Counted from the first letter of the stretch, positions 24,961 through 33,500 are shown. The stretch is DNA of 64,000 bases from Anaerolineales bacterium (GCA_016789305.1 JAEURJ010000002.1:248001-312000), one strand, 5' to 3'. Program-made: numbers and translations. Notes: generated by a model not told the origin, from the letters alone.

Positions 24961-27283
24961 TGTTTCCCTCCCACCAGCCCATCAACTCACTCATCGCCAG
25001 ACTCGGCGTCGCGTCACCCTGACGGCCGGTGTTCCACGTGACGATCAAGTCCTTCTTCGCGCGCGTGATGCCCACGTAGAACAGACGCAATCTTTCCTTC
25101 ACATATCCAAGCCGTGCATCGAAGGTGGCGCGACCTTCTTCATAGACATCGTATTCGCCGTTCGACTCCAGTGCGGTCAACTGGGCGAGCGCCTCGGCCT
25201 CCAAATTCAGTCCCTGCTTCACGAACCACTTCTCCGAAATAAAACGGTCGTTCGGCATGTTCGACGGGAAGTCATAATTATTGACCGACATCATATACAC
25301 GCGGTCCCACTCCAGCCCCTTGGCCTTGTGCATCGTCGTCACCACCACCTTCCCGCGATGCCGTTCGGGGTCAAAGCCCGAGTCATCTTCCGAGAAACCG
25401 ATGAAGCGCCGTTCATTCTTTGCGATCACCGCCAGCTCCGAGGTCAATTCCGGCAGACGCCATTCGTTATGATCGTCCGCTGCTTTTCTTAAGACCAACG
25501 CCAGTTTATGCGCCAACGCCAGATCAGACGCTTCGGTGAAGACATCCTGCGCCAACGTCAACACCAATTGATCGATGGGCAGAGTCACCGCATTCAGCCA
25601 TCGTTGCACGTTGACTCGAAATTCATTTAACTCTGCGATAACGTGCTCCGCTTCGGACTCCGCCAAATCTGCCAGCCAATCTTCGGCAGGGTTCGGCGCG
25701 ATAAATTTTTCCACTTCATGGACTCGTCGAATCAGATCGCTCACGCCTTTGACGATTTCCATCTTCTCGACATCTTCGCGCCAGTCCCGCCGCCACACTT
25801 CATACGCCTTCGACAGTTTCCGCGCCGATTGCGGGTCCGCGAGATAAGACAGTAAATAATTCAACGACCCCGCCGCCGCCCTTGTATTCGACGTGGACGA
25901 GATCAACTCGATGACTTCGACATTTTTCTTCTTCAATGCTTCGATCACTTCAATGCCGCGATTATTTCTTGGAACCAAAATCGCAATCGTCGGCTTTTGC
26001 TCGCCTTCGCCGAACGAATCCAAATGTCCCTTAACCGATTTGACCACTGCGTTCAATTCATCTTCGGGTGAGTATTTCGTGCTGATGAACTTAATTCCCT
26101 CGGGGTGATCCGCCGGGTTGACGGGCTCATAGCCTGCGGGCACGGGTTCGATGTGTGGGAGCGATAACGCTGTCCGCACCTGCTCATCGGGATGCGCCGT
26201 CATCACCCAATCAATGAGATGATTCGCCAGCGCGATCACCGAAGGCTGTGACCTTCCCGACTCGGGCATGTCCGCATTGGGATTGCTTTGAATGAAATAG
26301 CGCAATAAATCCGGGTCAGCCGTTGTGAACGTTTCGAAGATCGCCTGGTTTGGGTCCCCGACGCGCACCCAATTACCATCTTCATGCTGAGCGGAAGCGC
26401 GTTCGTTGCGCTGTAGACGAAGCGCATCGCCCGCAAGCCGCCCTTCGACTGCGCTGCCGCTCCGCTCTGGGCGAATGCCACCAGATAATAATCCTAAAAT
26501 CTCCTGTTGTGTCTGGCTTGAATCCTGCGCTTCATCTTCCAGGATAAATGGATAGCGAAAGCGCAGACGTTCGAGAAATTCTTCGTCGCTTCGCAGCAGA
26601 GTCAATGCCAAACGGATCAGGTCATCGAAGTCCACTGCGCCGCGATAGGCGAGGGCGCGTTGATAGTCCGCGTAGATGGCCCAGCCGAGTTCGGCGAGTG
26701 GTAACGGGGCGAACGATGAATCTAGTTTTTGTCGCAGGCTTTCGGGAGTCAAGAGGCGGTCTTTGGCCGAGCGGATGAAGGCATTCGCGAGCGAGTCCAA
26801 CATGTCAGGAAGCTGCGCGCGCTTGACCCAATCCATTTTGGAACCATCCAGCGCTGGGTCGAGATATTCATCCAGCGAATGAGAAGCCAGCCACGCATTG
26901 ACCGACTCTTTGCGAATGAAGGCCGCCTCGCGCTCGTCGATGATGCTGAAGCGTTCATCCAGCCCCACGCTCGCAGGTTTCTCGCGGACGATATCATGTG
27001 CGAGTCCGTGCAGCGTGCGCACGCGATATTTATACAGCGCCTTGATCTTGTTATCAAAAAACCCCTTGATGCGATTCTCGAAATTATCCACCGCCGAGTT
27101 GACCAGCGTAACGATGAGCACTTCCTGTCCGTCTTCCAGCGCGTTGTCCTGAATGATTTGCGCCGCCAACGCCGAGAGGATGTGCGTCTTGCCGGCACCC
27201 GGCACGGCGGCAATGCCCAACCGTCCGCCGGTGTAGCGGAGGATGGCTTGTTGCGAGGGGCGAGGGGTGAAAATAGGGGGCAT
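24953..27283 (-). CDS. UvrD/Rep-type superfamily 1 helicase
   Basis: This 776-residue SF1A helicase has motif I AAVPGAGKT, motif II FILEDEAQDSS, motif III WVRVGDPNQAI, motif V VVTTMHKAKGLEWDRV and motif VI FYVGITRAKKDL. About 33 residues between motifs II and III (IRPERSGSAVEG ... RASAQHEDG) look foreign: the DNA there is a palindromic repeat that keeps the frame. No C-terminal nuclease domain is fused; the next gene supplies one. It has no good ribosome-binding site. The gene follows two palindromic elements upstream. Confidence 0.93.
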   Translation of the reverse strand: MPPIFTPRPSQQAILRYTGGRLGIAAVPGAGKTHILSALAAQIIQDNALEDGQEVLIVTLVNSAVDNFENRIKGFFDNKIKALYKYRVRTLHGLAHDIVREKPASVGLDERFSIIDEREAAFIRKESVNAWLASHSLDEYLDPALDGSKMDWVKRAQLPDMLDSLANAFIRSAKDRLLTPESLRQKLDSSFAPLPLAELGWAIYADYQRALAYRGAVDFDDLIRLALTLLRSDEEFLERLRFRYPFILEDEAQDSSQTQQEILGLLSGGIRPERSGSAVEGRLAGDALRLQRNERASAQHEDGNWVRVGDPNQAIFETFTTADPDLLRYFIQSNPNADMPESGRSQPSVIALANHLIDWVMTAHPDEQVRTALSLPHIEPVPAGYEPVNPADHPEGIKFISTKYSPEDELNAVVKSVKGHLDSFGEGEQKPTIAILVPRNNRGIEVIEALKKKNVEVIELISSTSNTRAAAGSLNYLLSYLADPQSARKLSKAYEVWRRDWREDVEKMEIVKGVSDLIRRVHEVEKFIAPNPAEDWLADLAESEAEHVIAELNEFRVNVQRWLNAVTLPIDQLVLTLAQDVFTEASDLALAHKLALVLRKAADDHNEWRLPELTSELAVIAKNERRFIGFSEDDSGFDPERHRGKVVVTTMHKAKGLEWDRVYMMSVNNYDFPSNMPNDRFISEKWFVKQGLNLEAEALAQLTALESNGEYDVYEEGRATFDARLGYVKERLRLFYVGITRAKKDLIVTWNTGRQGDATPSLAMSELMGWWEGNNG
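26385..26470. repeat. Palindromic element inserted in frame within the helicase gene
   Basis: The segment is bounded by GAGCGGA (26389-26395) and its inverse TCCGCTC (26461-26467). It contains a further hairpin AGCGC-GTTCGTT-GCGCT (26395-26411). It encodes low-complexity residues rich in R, S, A and E at a site where SF1 helicases normally have a short loop. This resembles palindromic elements known to insert into coding regions in other bacteria. Similar words (TGCTGAGCG, AGACGAAGC) recur in the L21 leader at 32641. Confidence 0.55.
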
Positions 27284-27333
27284 AGATTCGTTAAAGATAT
27301 TTTCTGTTTCTGTGAGTTTATTCTACCCTGTGA

Positions 27334-27440
27334 ACCCGCCGTGGGATGAATCCCACGGCTATGTTTACGAAGGCGGCTTAAGCCGCCTAGTCCGCTTTAG
27401 CGGACTTTGTATATGTAGCGGGGTGGTTTATCACCCCGCG
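27334..27440. repeat. Multi-hairpin palindromic element, copy A
   Basis: Four consecutive hairpins occur: GCCGTGGGAT-GA-ATCCCACGGC (27338-27359), GGCGGCTTAAGCCGCC (27372-27387), AGTCCGCTTTAGCGGACT (27389-27406) and CGGGGTG-GTTTAT-CACCCCG (27419-27438). It belongs to the same family as the copies at 23514 and 27481. It sits about 190 bases from an intact IS200-type/REP-associated transposase gene, the enzyme class that mobilises such elements. Confidence 0.88.
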
Positions 27441-27480
27441 GTGATGAGGTGCAGATCAAATCTAATTTCACAGATGAGAG

Positions 27481-27605
27481 CCCGCCGTGGGATGAACCCC
27501 ACGGCTATATTTGCGAAGGCGGCTTAAGCCGCCTAGTCCGCTCATCGTCCTCGTAGAGGATTAGCGGACTTTGTATATGTAGCGGGGTGGTTCATCACCC
27601 CGCGG
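27481..27605. repeat. Multi-hairpin palindromic element, copy B
   Basis: This has the same four-hairpin order as copy A, which is 147 bases away. The third hairpin (AGTCCGCT / AGCGGACT) has gained a nested loop hairpin (CCTC-GTA-GAGG). The element ends 20 bases from the stop codon of the transposase gene. Gap 27284-27624 (341 bases) is filled almost entirely by copies A and B. Confidence 0.88.
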
Positions 27606-27624
27606 TTGTGATCGTAACATGCAT

Positions 27625-28035
27625 CTATCTTTCGTCCATCTGTTCCATCGCCGCAATCAATGTTCCGTCGGCATGATGTTGTTTCTGATTTTGAATATAT
27701 TTCACCACAGCTGATAAGTTTTTCTCGCCAAAAGAAAAGACTCCATATTCATCCTGCCAGTGGAATTCGAAATCAGGCTTGATGACATGGTTGACGTAGT
27801 GTGAACTGTTTCCTTTTACATCACCAATGAATTTTGCGGGTGCAATTTTGGGAGGAATGGAGACCGCAAAATGAACATGGTCTTCGGTTCCACCAATGGC
27901 ATGGACAAATCCACTCATATCCTGAGCTTTTGCCGCGATAACTCGGGATAGTTCAGGTTCAAAGACAGAATCTATTAATGGCAAACGATTTTTAGTTCCC
28001 CAAACAAAATGATAGTAGAGTTTCCAGTAAGGCAT
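27625..28035 (-). mobile_element. REP-associated / IS200-type Y1 transposase
   Basis: This 136-residue single-domain transposase has the HUH motif His53-Val-His55 (GTEDHVHFAVSIPP) and nucleophilic Tyr113 in VVKYIQNQ, so it appears catalytically complete. Such enzymes cut single-stranded hairpins. Its gene lies beside two palindromic elements, which fits a RAYT with its REP substrates. No TnpB partner is present. It starts two bases after the stop of the lipoprotein gene upstream and may be co-expressed with it. Confidence 0.92.
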
Positions 28036-28037
28036 GG

Positions 28038-29063
28038 CTATTTTGTCGTAGCCGAATCCACATCCACCCTCATCACGGATGTATCCACTGCCTCGAAGTC
28101 ATCTCCCGTCAGCATATCCAGTAAATGCAGCATGTCGTTATCCCAACGTTCGTCGGGTGCGCCGCTCACATACCAATTCGAGCCGTTGTCCGCCAAAACA
28201 ATTCCATAGGTCTTCATCGCCTGCAGCAGGATTTGCATCTCAGGGGGGAAGCTGGAGGTGTCGTACCTGGCTTTCAAGCGGAAGCGCGCGCCCATCGGCG
28301 GGATTCCATTTTGCGGGTCGGAGGTTTGATGACGCGCAGGCCAGATATATCCCGCTGTATCTTCGGCCGTGAAGCGCAGGGCGTGAGTGATTTCCCCCGC
28401 GGCGATTTCATCGTAGCGCACCAACCCCGGCAGAATGGGCAAGCCTGCCGCATCGGCGGAGGTCCAATCTGCTGGGCGCAGGGCGTTGGAATTCAAATCC
28501 CAGATCGCGCCGGAGCCGCCGTTCCATTGGCCGTTTTCAAAACTCGCATCATAGATTTCATACAACGTGCATGTGTCTGTGTCGATTGTCAGAATGTGAT
28601 GATCTGAACCCCATTCGCGGTTTGGACTCTCAGCGATGGGATAAGGCCCCGGGTCTGATTCATCTGGATAATAAAAATCCGCTTCGTATTTTGGGACGGT
28701 TGATCCTGCGACGACATTGAACGGAATTCCGATGGGACCGCCATCCCATTCGCCGGAACCGAAGTCCATATGAAAGGATTCATCGAGTCCAATGCTTTGG
28801 ATCCATGCATCGGAATTTGAATCGACTGGGAGTGAGTCGATGGATGTGTTCCAGAAGTTGTCCGCTGGGAAGATGGAGCAATTTGCGATCAGGGTATTGG
28901 AAGTTGTTTCGTCGGGCACGCTTTGCTCGGTCACTGCCGGGGCGGTGGGTGATTCATTCGTGATAGAAGCAGGTAGTTCGGTCGTGGAAAGAGGCGTTGC
29001 ACTTTGTCCACATGCGATGGATGCAAGTAAAAAGATGAATCCAAACAGATAAGTTTTATTCAT
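28038..29063 (-). CDS. Conserved lipoprotein of unknown function
   Basis: This 341-residue lipoprotein has a signal peptide ending in lipobox ASIAC. After a Thr/Pro-rich linker it has a roughly 250-residue domain with aromatic, acidic motifs: FPADNFWNTSID, HILTIDTDTCTLYEIYDA, GEITHALRFTAEDT, PARHQTSD and YGIVLADNGSNWYVSG. I recognise this as a recurring secreted family without knowing its function. The start overlaps the end of the helicase gene upstream by eight bases, and the transposase gene follows by two bases. Confidence 0.8.
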   Translation of the reverse strand: MNKTYLFGFIFLLASIACGQSATPLSTTELPASITNESPTAPAVTEQSVPDETTSNTLIANCSIFPADNFWNTSIDSLPVDSNSDAWIQSIGLDESFHMDFGSGEWDGGPIGIPFNVVAGSTVPKYEADFYYPDESDPGPYPIAESPNREWGSDHHILTIDTDTCTLYEIYDASFENGQWNGGSGAIWDLNSNALRPADWTSADAAGLPILPGLVRYDEIAAGEITHALRFTAEDTAGYIWPARHQTSDPQNGIPPMGARFRLKARYDTSSFPPEMQILLQAMKTYGIVLADNGSNWYVSGAPDERWDNDMLHLLDMLTGDDFEAVDTSVMRVDVDSATTK

Positions 29064-31140
29064 TGTTGGCGATCACCTTTTGCAACGCTTTTAATAACGA
29101 CCCACGCTGCTCCATGCCGGATTCGCCGAGGTCTGAAATTGCGAGGTAGACCTTTTCGCGGCAGCGGCTGAGCAGACCGCCGACGAGTCGCGCGAGCGCT
29201 TCGGTTTCTGCCGCCACTTCATCGGTGTCAGTCCAAATGCGCCCCGCTTCCCATTGACGGGAAAGCACATAGGGCTGGGTGAGCGGTTGGGCAAGCCGCT
29301 GCGACCAGCCGTTGGAGCCGGGGTCGAGCCAGAACTGAATGGCAGCGGGACGGTTCATCATCAGGAAGGTGTGCGCGGGAGCGACGAGCACAGCATCCTT
29401 GTTCTCGCTCTTCCATGATTCAAGATATTGCGCGGCGATGACGCCGTCATCGAGCATTGCAAGATATTCGCGGCCAAGGTCGAAGGAAGGACTGTCCATA
29501 TCCACATAGGATGGTTCCATGGCGTTGCGGAATTTTTTGATCGACTCGATCAGGCTGGATGCCACGCGCACGGAATCCAACTGGTCGTGAAAACCAAAGC
29601 CGGGCTGCGAGATGACCTCACCGAATAATTTTCGAAGGAAGAAATCCAATGGCAATGGCTGAGCCGATTTGTACTCTTCAAGCCAGTTGCGCAATGTGGT
29701 GAACTTTTCGCCGAGCGAATAAGTGATGCGTTCCTGCGCTTCGGGTTTGATCTCTTCGAAAGTGGAGAGCCGTACATCTTTTTGTCGATAGACAATGTCG
29801 GTCAATAATTGAGCACGGATCAAATCGGTATTCAGTGAGAACATCAGCGCGTGGGCTACATCGAATTTGGAAGGGCGCACATTCCAATGCGGGTGTGCCA
29901 GAGCGGATAACGTCAGCAGGGTTTTGCTGGCGGTTTCATCGCGCAGCGAACGCGAAGGACGATGCGTACGCCACGGAATCCCTGCGGCTTCCAAACGGTT
30001 GGTCACCGAGAAGCGCAAGGCATCCGAAAGATACGGCGCGAGGATGACGATCTCCGCTGGCGGAATGCCGTTCTCTTCAATTAATCCTTTGACGCGGGCG
30101 ACAATCTCATCCAGCATTTCGGGATAGAAATGTGCGAGGATGAATTCCATCGGCGGATTGTCGGTCTCTGCGAGGGCGTTGCCTTGCACTGCCGAGACCA
30201 ACGCATCCGATAATTGAATGACATCCTGTGAGGAACTAAAAGTCTCCACCATTTCGATTCTTTGGTCGCACAACTCGTGCAGCGCGTAGCCGGTAATCGC
30301 ATCCCCACCGAGGAAGGAGCGATAGCCTGCCTCTTCATCATACAGAAGCAAAGCAGAGTCCATGGTTTGGATCCAGTCGTACATCACATCGTGCGAGGTG
30401 GGTGCGTCCTCTTCCACGTTGTCGTAGATCAGGTGGCGAAAGGTGTTCGTCAAATAATTCCGCACCGGCTCCTGCGGCCAGAGGATCTTGGTAAAGACTT
30501 CCAATTGCAACGAGAAATCGAGCAGGTTATGTTCGAGGCAATACGCGCGGAAGAGGTTGGCACATTCCTGTGCGTCGGCATAGATGCGGCGCTGGACCGG
30601 GTCACCGAACCAGGCGGCGTCGAGTCGTGAACCGATATCGGTATATGGAATGCCGATGACGGCAGCTTTGTTCAAGTTATCAATGATCTGGGAATATAAA
30701 CGGTTGCGGTTGATGGTCAGCGATTGGAAGTAACCCTTCTCTTCCACTAAAGGTCGAACCAAATACGCCATGTAATACTGTGCGGTTTCCAAGGTGAGGA
30801 AGACCGGAGGCAGTTCTGGATTTTTAAACCCTGCGGCTTCGGCGGCAAGCGGCCAGAAGAGATCGGCCATGCGCTTTGCAAGACCACCGATCGTGGCGGC
30901 GGTCACTTCTCCGCCGGCGATGCGTTCGGGGCTGTATAACAATTCAATGTATGGCTCCTGCAGTGTCCGCTGCGGGGTGAGCATGAGAATCGTATTTGCA
31001 GGGACTCCCTGCGCAAGAAGATAACGCATCCGCTCCACGCCGGCAGTTGTTTTGCCGGTCCCTGCACGGCCGGAGACGAAGAGTTTGCGGTCGAAGGGAG
31101 ATTCAATGATCTGACGCTGAAGCAGGCTGAAGCTGGACAT
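29056..31140 (-). CDS. UvrD-like superfamily 1 helicase (second copy)
   Basis: This 694-residue helicase has motif I GRAGTGKTT near residue 27. It has the UvrD-like N-terminus (LLQRQIIESP) and later segments IVILAPYLSDALRFSV and LVAPAHTFLMMNRPA; the canonical motifs II-VI are weaker than in the 24953 protein. The start chosen is the ATG at 31138-31140, since the longer frame begins with a TTG inside the terminator region. A second, divergent UvrD-like enzyme 2 kb from the first is notable. It heads a short unit with the lipoprotein and transposase genes. Confidence 0.82.
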   Translation of the reverse strand: MSSFSLLQRQIIESPFDRKLFVSGRAGTGKTTAGVERMRYLLAQGVPANTILMLTPQRTLQEPYIELLYSPERIAGGEVTAATIGGLAKRMADLFWPLAAEAAGFKNPELPPVFLTLETAQYYMAYLVRPLVEEKGYFQSLTINRNRLYSQIIDNLNKAAVIGIPYTDIGSRLDAAWFGDPVQRRIYADAQECANLFRAYCLEHNLLDFSLQLEVFTKILWPQEPVRNYLTNTFRHLIYDNVEEDAPTSHDVMYDWIQTMDSALLLYDEEAGYRSFLGGDAITGYALHELCDQRIEMVETFSSSQDVIQLSDALVSAVQGNALAETDNPPMEFILAHFYPEMLDEIVARVKGLIEENGIPPAEIVILAPYLSDALRFSVTNRLEAAGIPWRTHRPSRSLRDETASKTLLTLSALAHPHWNVRPSKFDVAHALMFSLNTDLIRAQLLTDIVYRQKDVRLSTFEEIKPEAQERITYSLGEKFTTLRNWLEEYKSAQPLPLDFFLRKLFGEVISQPGFGFHDQLDSVRVASSLIESIKKFRNAMEPSYVDMDSPSFDLGREYLAMLDDGVIAAQYLESWKSENKDAVLVAPAHTFLMMNRPAAIQFWLDPGSNGWSQRLAQPLTQPYVLSRQWEAGRIWTDTDEVAAETEALARLVGGLLSRCREKVYLAISDLGESGMEQRGSLLKALQKVIANNE

Positions 31141-31177
31141 GAAGCGAGAATACAGGATGGGGGAGGTTTTGTCAATC

Positions 31178-31213
31178 AAAAGAGCGGAATGTTAGTTTTC
31201 ATTCCGCTCTTTT
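31178..31213. terminator. Bidirectional terminator-like hairpin
   Basis: A 14-bp perfect stem, AAAAGAGCGGAATG / CATTCCGCTCTTTT, surrounds an eight-base loop. It lies between the hydrolase gene (ending 31216, minus strand) and the helicase gene downstream on the same strand. It terminates the hydrolase transcript before the helicase unit. Confidence 0.9.
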
Positions 31214-31215
31214 GC

Positions 31216-31887
31216 CTAGTTCAAATTCTTTGCGAAGAATTTCTTCGCACGTTCCCATGCATCCTTCGCTGCTTCAGGCTTGTATACACTGGGGTCGCTA
31301 TCGCGAAAGAAGGCGTGACCCGAGTTGGGATAAGTGATGACTTCATGTTCCACACCCACATCATCCAACAGTTTGTCGAACTCTTCGATGGTCCCTGCCG
31401 GAATGGACACATCCGCATCGCCGAAGAAGCCGAGCACAGGCGCTTTGAGATTGGCGCGCAGTTGATCAAACACAGTTTGCATCCCGCCGCCATAAAACGT
31501 ACAAACGGCATTCACCGGGCGCAGCGTACTTAATGCCAGTGACATGCGTCCGCCGAAACAAAAGCCCACGCTGCCCACTTTTCCATTGCAATCGGGATGG
31601 GATTTGAGCGCATCGAACATGACGGCGATTTCGTTGTGTGCATTGGGTCCATATTTTTGTACAAGCTTCATGGCGGTATCGCCATCGCCAAGCCGGGCAA
31701 GTTCTCCGTGATACACATCCGGCGCGAAGGCAAGATAGCCTTCCTTTGCAAAACGATCTGCAATCGATTTGGTTTGTGCATCAAGTCCCCACCATTCCTG
31801 GATCACGATCACAGCCGGGAATGGACCCGTCCCCGCGGGCTTTGCCAAATATCCTTGCATCCTGCCAAGCTCGATCATTTCGCTCAT
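31216..31887 (-). CDS. Dienelactone hydrolase family protein
   Basis: This 223-residue alpha/beta hydrolase has the DLH pattern: VIQEWWGLDAQTKSIADR, nucleophile Cys in GFCFGGRMS, acid in GDADVSIP, and His in NSGHAFFRD. The family hydrolyses carboxymethylenebutenolide-type lactones and related esters. It has no signal peptide, so it is cytoplasmic. It is monocistronic, flanked by a terminator. The Cys nucleophile distinguishes it from ordinary esterases; its substrate here is unknown. Confidence 0.92.
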   Translation of the reverse strand: MSEMIELGRMQGYLAKPAGTGPFPAVIVIQEWWGLDAQTKSIADRFAKEGYLAFAPDVYHGELARLGDGDTAMKLVQKYGPNAHNEIAVMFDALKSHPDCNGKVGSVGFCFGGRMSLALSTLRPVNAVCTFYGGGMQTVFDQLRANLKAPVLGFFGDADVSIPAGTIEEFDKLLDDVGVEHEVITYPNSGHAFFRDSDPSVYKPEAAKDAWERAKKFFAKNLN

Positions 31888-31935
31888 GAGTTTTCTCCTC
31901 GAAAGTTTTGTATAGCATACGCTGGAAAAAAACCT

Positions 31936-31964
31936 TTGTCAATAAGGTGCTTGTAAAGTATATT
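31936..31964 (+). promoter_or_regulatory. Sigma-70-type promoter
   Basis: TTGTCA (31936-31941) and TATATT (31959-31964) are separated by 17 bases. They lie about 40 bases upstream of the start of the 32005 gene. Confidence 0.65.
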
Positions 31965-32004
31965 TGGCGCAAGCAATCATAAACCCAATTCAGGAGGCTC
32001 TCCC

Positions 32005-32445
32005 ATGCCAGTCACCGCCAAAGCAAGCGCAGGATCGTATGTTAAATTTTCAGACAAGCTCACCAACTCTGTAACGGATATCGCCAAGATCATCGAGCAG
32101 CACAAGACGATGATCGATTCCATTCAGGAGATCGCGATGGAGTTGACCAATTCCATCGGTTCACTGCACACACTCACCGTGAAATATGCCCGCACTGCCA
32201 ACCAGATTTTGGATGCGCTGCTGCCCATTTTGAAGAGCCTGCCGATCATCCCGAAGAACGTGATGGCGATGCTCACCAACCTCGAAGCCATTACCCAAAA
32301 GATCATTGATAACGAAGCATCGACCACCAAAACCATCACCGATGTACAATCCGGCCTGCGCACGGGTGACGTGAACAAGATTCAGGGACATGCCGGCCAA
32401 CTCAAGGCCGTGACCAAGACCCTGACTGCCATGCTGCCCAAATAG
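32005..32445 (+). CDS. Hypothetical all-helical protein
   Basis: This 146-residue protein follows GGAGG. It is predicted almost entirely helical, with heptad-like spacing (IIEQHKTMIDSIQEIAMEL, ILDALLPILKSL, MLTNLEAITQKIIDNEAS). It has no membrane segment or signal peptide and ends AVTKTLTAMLPK. The pattern is that of a coiled-coil or helical-bundle protein; no family is recognised. It is driven by its own promoter. Confidence 0.7.
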   Translation: MPVTAKASAGSYVKFSDKLTNSVTDIAKIIEQHKTMIDSIQEIAMELTNSIGSLHTLTVKYARTANQILDALLPILKSLPIIPKNVMAMLTNLEAITQKIIDNEASTTKTITDVQSGLRTGDVNKIQGHAGQLKAVTKTLTAMLPK

Positions 32446-32530
32446 GGATTTACCGCGCTTCATTATTTAATCCGGGCCCGCCCTGTCCATACCGGCAGTT
32501 CAGGCCCCTGAAACTCCGTGCGGAAATTTG

Positions 32531-32560
32531 TTGACAGCAACCGCCTCCCGCATGTATAAT
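32531..32560 (+). promoter_or_regulatory. Consensus sigma-70 promoter of the L21-L27-L31 operon
   Basis: Perfect TTGACA (32531-32536) and perfect TATAAT (32555-32560) are separated by 18 bases. Transcription should begin near 32567, leaving about 138 bases of leader before rplU. Confidence 0.88.
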
Positions 32561-32566
32561 ACCGCT

Positions 32567-32704
32567 CGCTTCTGCCCTGGCTGAAATCCAGGGTGGTTGA
32601 TTGTATATTAACCAGCTTCCCCGAAAGTAGGCGAAGGGTGCGTGCTGAGCGAAGACGAAGCACCCCGCAGACTGCGCGGCGAAGTGATGACTGGAGAAAA
32701 TAAA
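32567..32704 (+). promoter_or_regulatory. Long structured 5' leader of rplU
   Basis: Between the predicted start site and the rplU ATG (32705) are several hairpin candidates: GCTGAAAT-CCAGGG-type pairing near 32578-32592 and GGTGC / GCACC near 32637-32664. L21 leaders that regulate r-protein operons are known in other phyla. No known structure could be matched here. Part of the leader (32641-32662) resembles the dispersed palindromic element seen inside the helicase gene. Confidence 0.4.
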
Positions 32705-33220
32705 ATGAGATTTGCAATTGTTGAAAGCGGCGGCAAGCAATACCGTGCCGTTGAAGGTTCCACGATCGATGTGGACCGCCTCGCCCACGAAGTGGGTAAG
32801 AAGTTTGACTTTGATCGCGTGATGCTCATGGCGGATGGCGATACGGTCATGATCGGCACTCCCATCGTGGATGGTATTAAAGTTTCCGCGACCGTGGCGA
32901 GCCACATCAAAGGTCCCAAGGTTGTTTCATTCAAATATCGCCCGAAGAAACACATCCGCGTGAAGGGTGGCCATCGCCATCAGTACACACGGTTGATGAT
33001 CGATTTCATCGGCAAGCCCGGCGAAGAACGCAAGGTTGAAAAGCCTGTTGCAAAGAAGGAAGCCAAGGTTGAAGCTGCAGCAGTGGAAGCAGCGCCCAAG
33101 GCTGAGAAGCAACCTAAGGCGAAGAAGGAAGCGGCACCCAAGAAGGCCGCTGCTCCCAAGAAGACGGAAAAGGCTGCTGAGAAGAAGCCTTCCACCACCA
33201 AGAAATCGACCAAGAAGTAA
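32705..33220 (+). CDS. rplU: Ribosomal protein bL21 with Lys/Ala-rich extension
   Basis: This 171-residue protein starts at the ATG after GGAG, giving the canonical bL21 start (MRFAIVESGGKQYRAVEG). Residues 1-105 are standard bL21 and end RKKHIRVKGGHRHQYTRLMI-like. The remaining 65 residues are a low-complexity tail of Lys, Ala, Pro and Glu. bL21 binds 23S rRNA in the large subunit. It is the first gene of rplU-rpmA-rpmE. The tail resembles eukaryotic histone-H1-type tails and may add rRNA affinity or reach out of the ribosome. Confidence 0.97.
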   Translation: MRFAIVESGGKQYRAVEGSTIDVDRLAHEVGKKFDFDRVMLMADGDTVMIGTPIVDGIKVSATVASHIKGPKVVSFKYRPKKHIRVKGGHRHQYTRLMIDFIGKPGEERKVEKPVAKKEAKVEAAAVEAAPKAEKQPKAKKEAAPKKAAAPKKTEKAAEKKPSTTKKSTKK

Positions 33221-33238
33221 AGGTTTAGTGAGGTAGAA

Positions 33239-33499
33239 ATGGCACATAAAACAGGTGGCGGTTCAACCCGCAACGGACGAGACAGCAATTCCCAGCGCTT
33301 GGGCGTCAAGCGCTATGCAGGCCAGTTTGTTCTTTCCGGCAACATTTTGGTTCGCCAGCGCGGAACAAAGATCAAGCCCGGTCTCAATGTATTGGTTGGC
33401 AAGGACGATACCTTGTTTGCGATCGCAGACGGTGTTGTACTTTTTGATGTTGTGCACGGTCGCAAGCGCGTCAATGTGATCCCTGCCGAGGTGGAGTAA
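33239..33499 (+). CDS. rpmA: Ribosomal protein bL27
   Basis: This 86-residue bL27 has N-terminus [16 protein letters not shown] and core [20 protein letters not shown]. It lacks the Firmicutes-type cleaved N-terminal extension, so the N-terminus is ready to reach the peptidyl-transferase centre. It lies 18 bases after rplU, the usual order. Confidence 0.98.
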   Translation: MAHKTGGGSTRNGRDSNSQRLGVKRYAGQFVLSGNILVRQRGTKIKPGLNVLVGKDDTLFAIADGVVLFDVVHGRKRVNVIPAEVE

Positions 33500-33500
33500 C

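Noticed and set aside
23842-27283. Gabija-type defence system
   Set aside because: Helicase similarity fits, but the partner is an Mrr-like nuclease without an OLD/TOPRIM domain, so the pair does not match Gabija.
27334-27605. CRISPR array
   Set aside because: Only two long copies with internal hairpins, no regular spacers, and no cas genes. They are palindromic mobile elements.
32642-32704. Upstream start for L21
   Set aside because: The frame extends 21 codons upstream into the leader, but the bL21 consensus N-terminus begins at 32705 after a ribosome-binding site.
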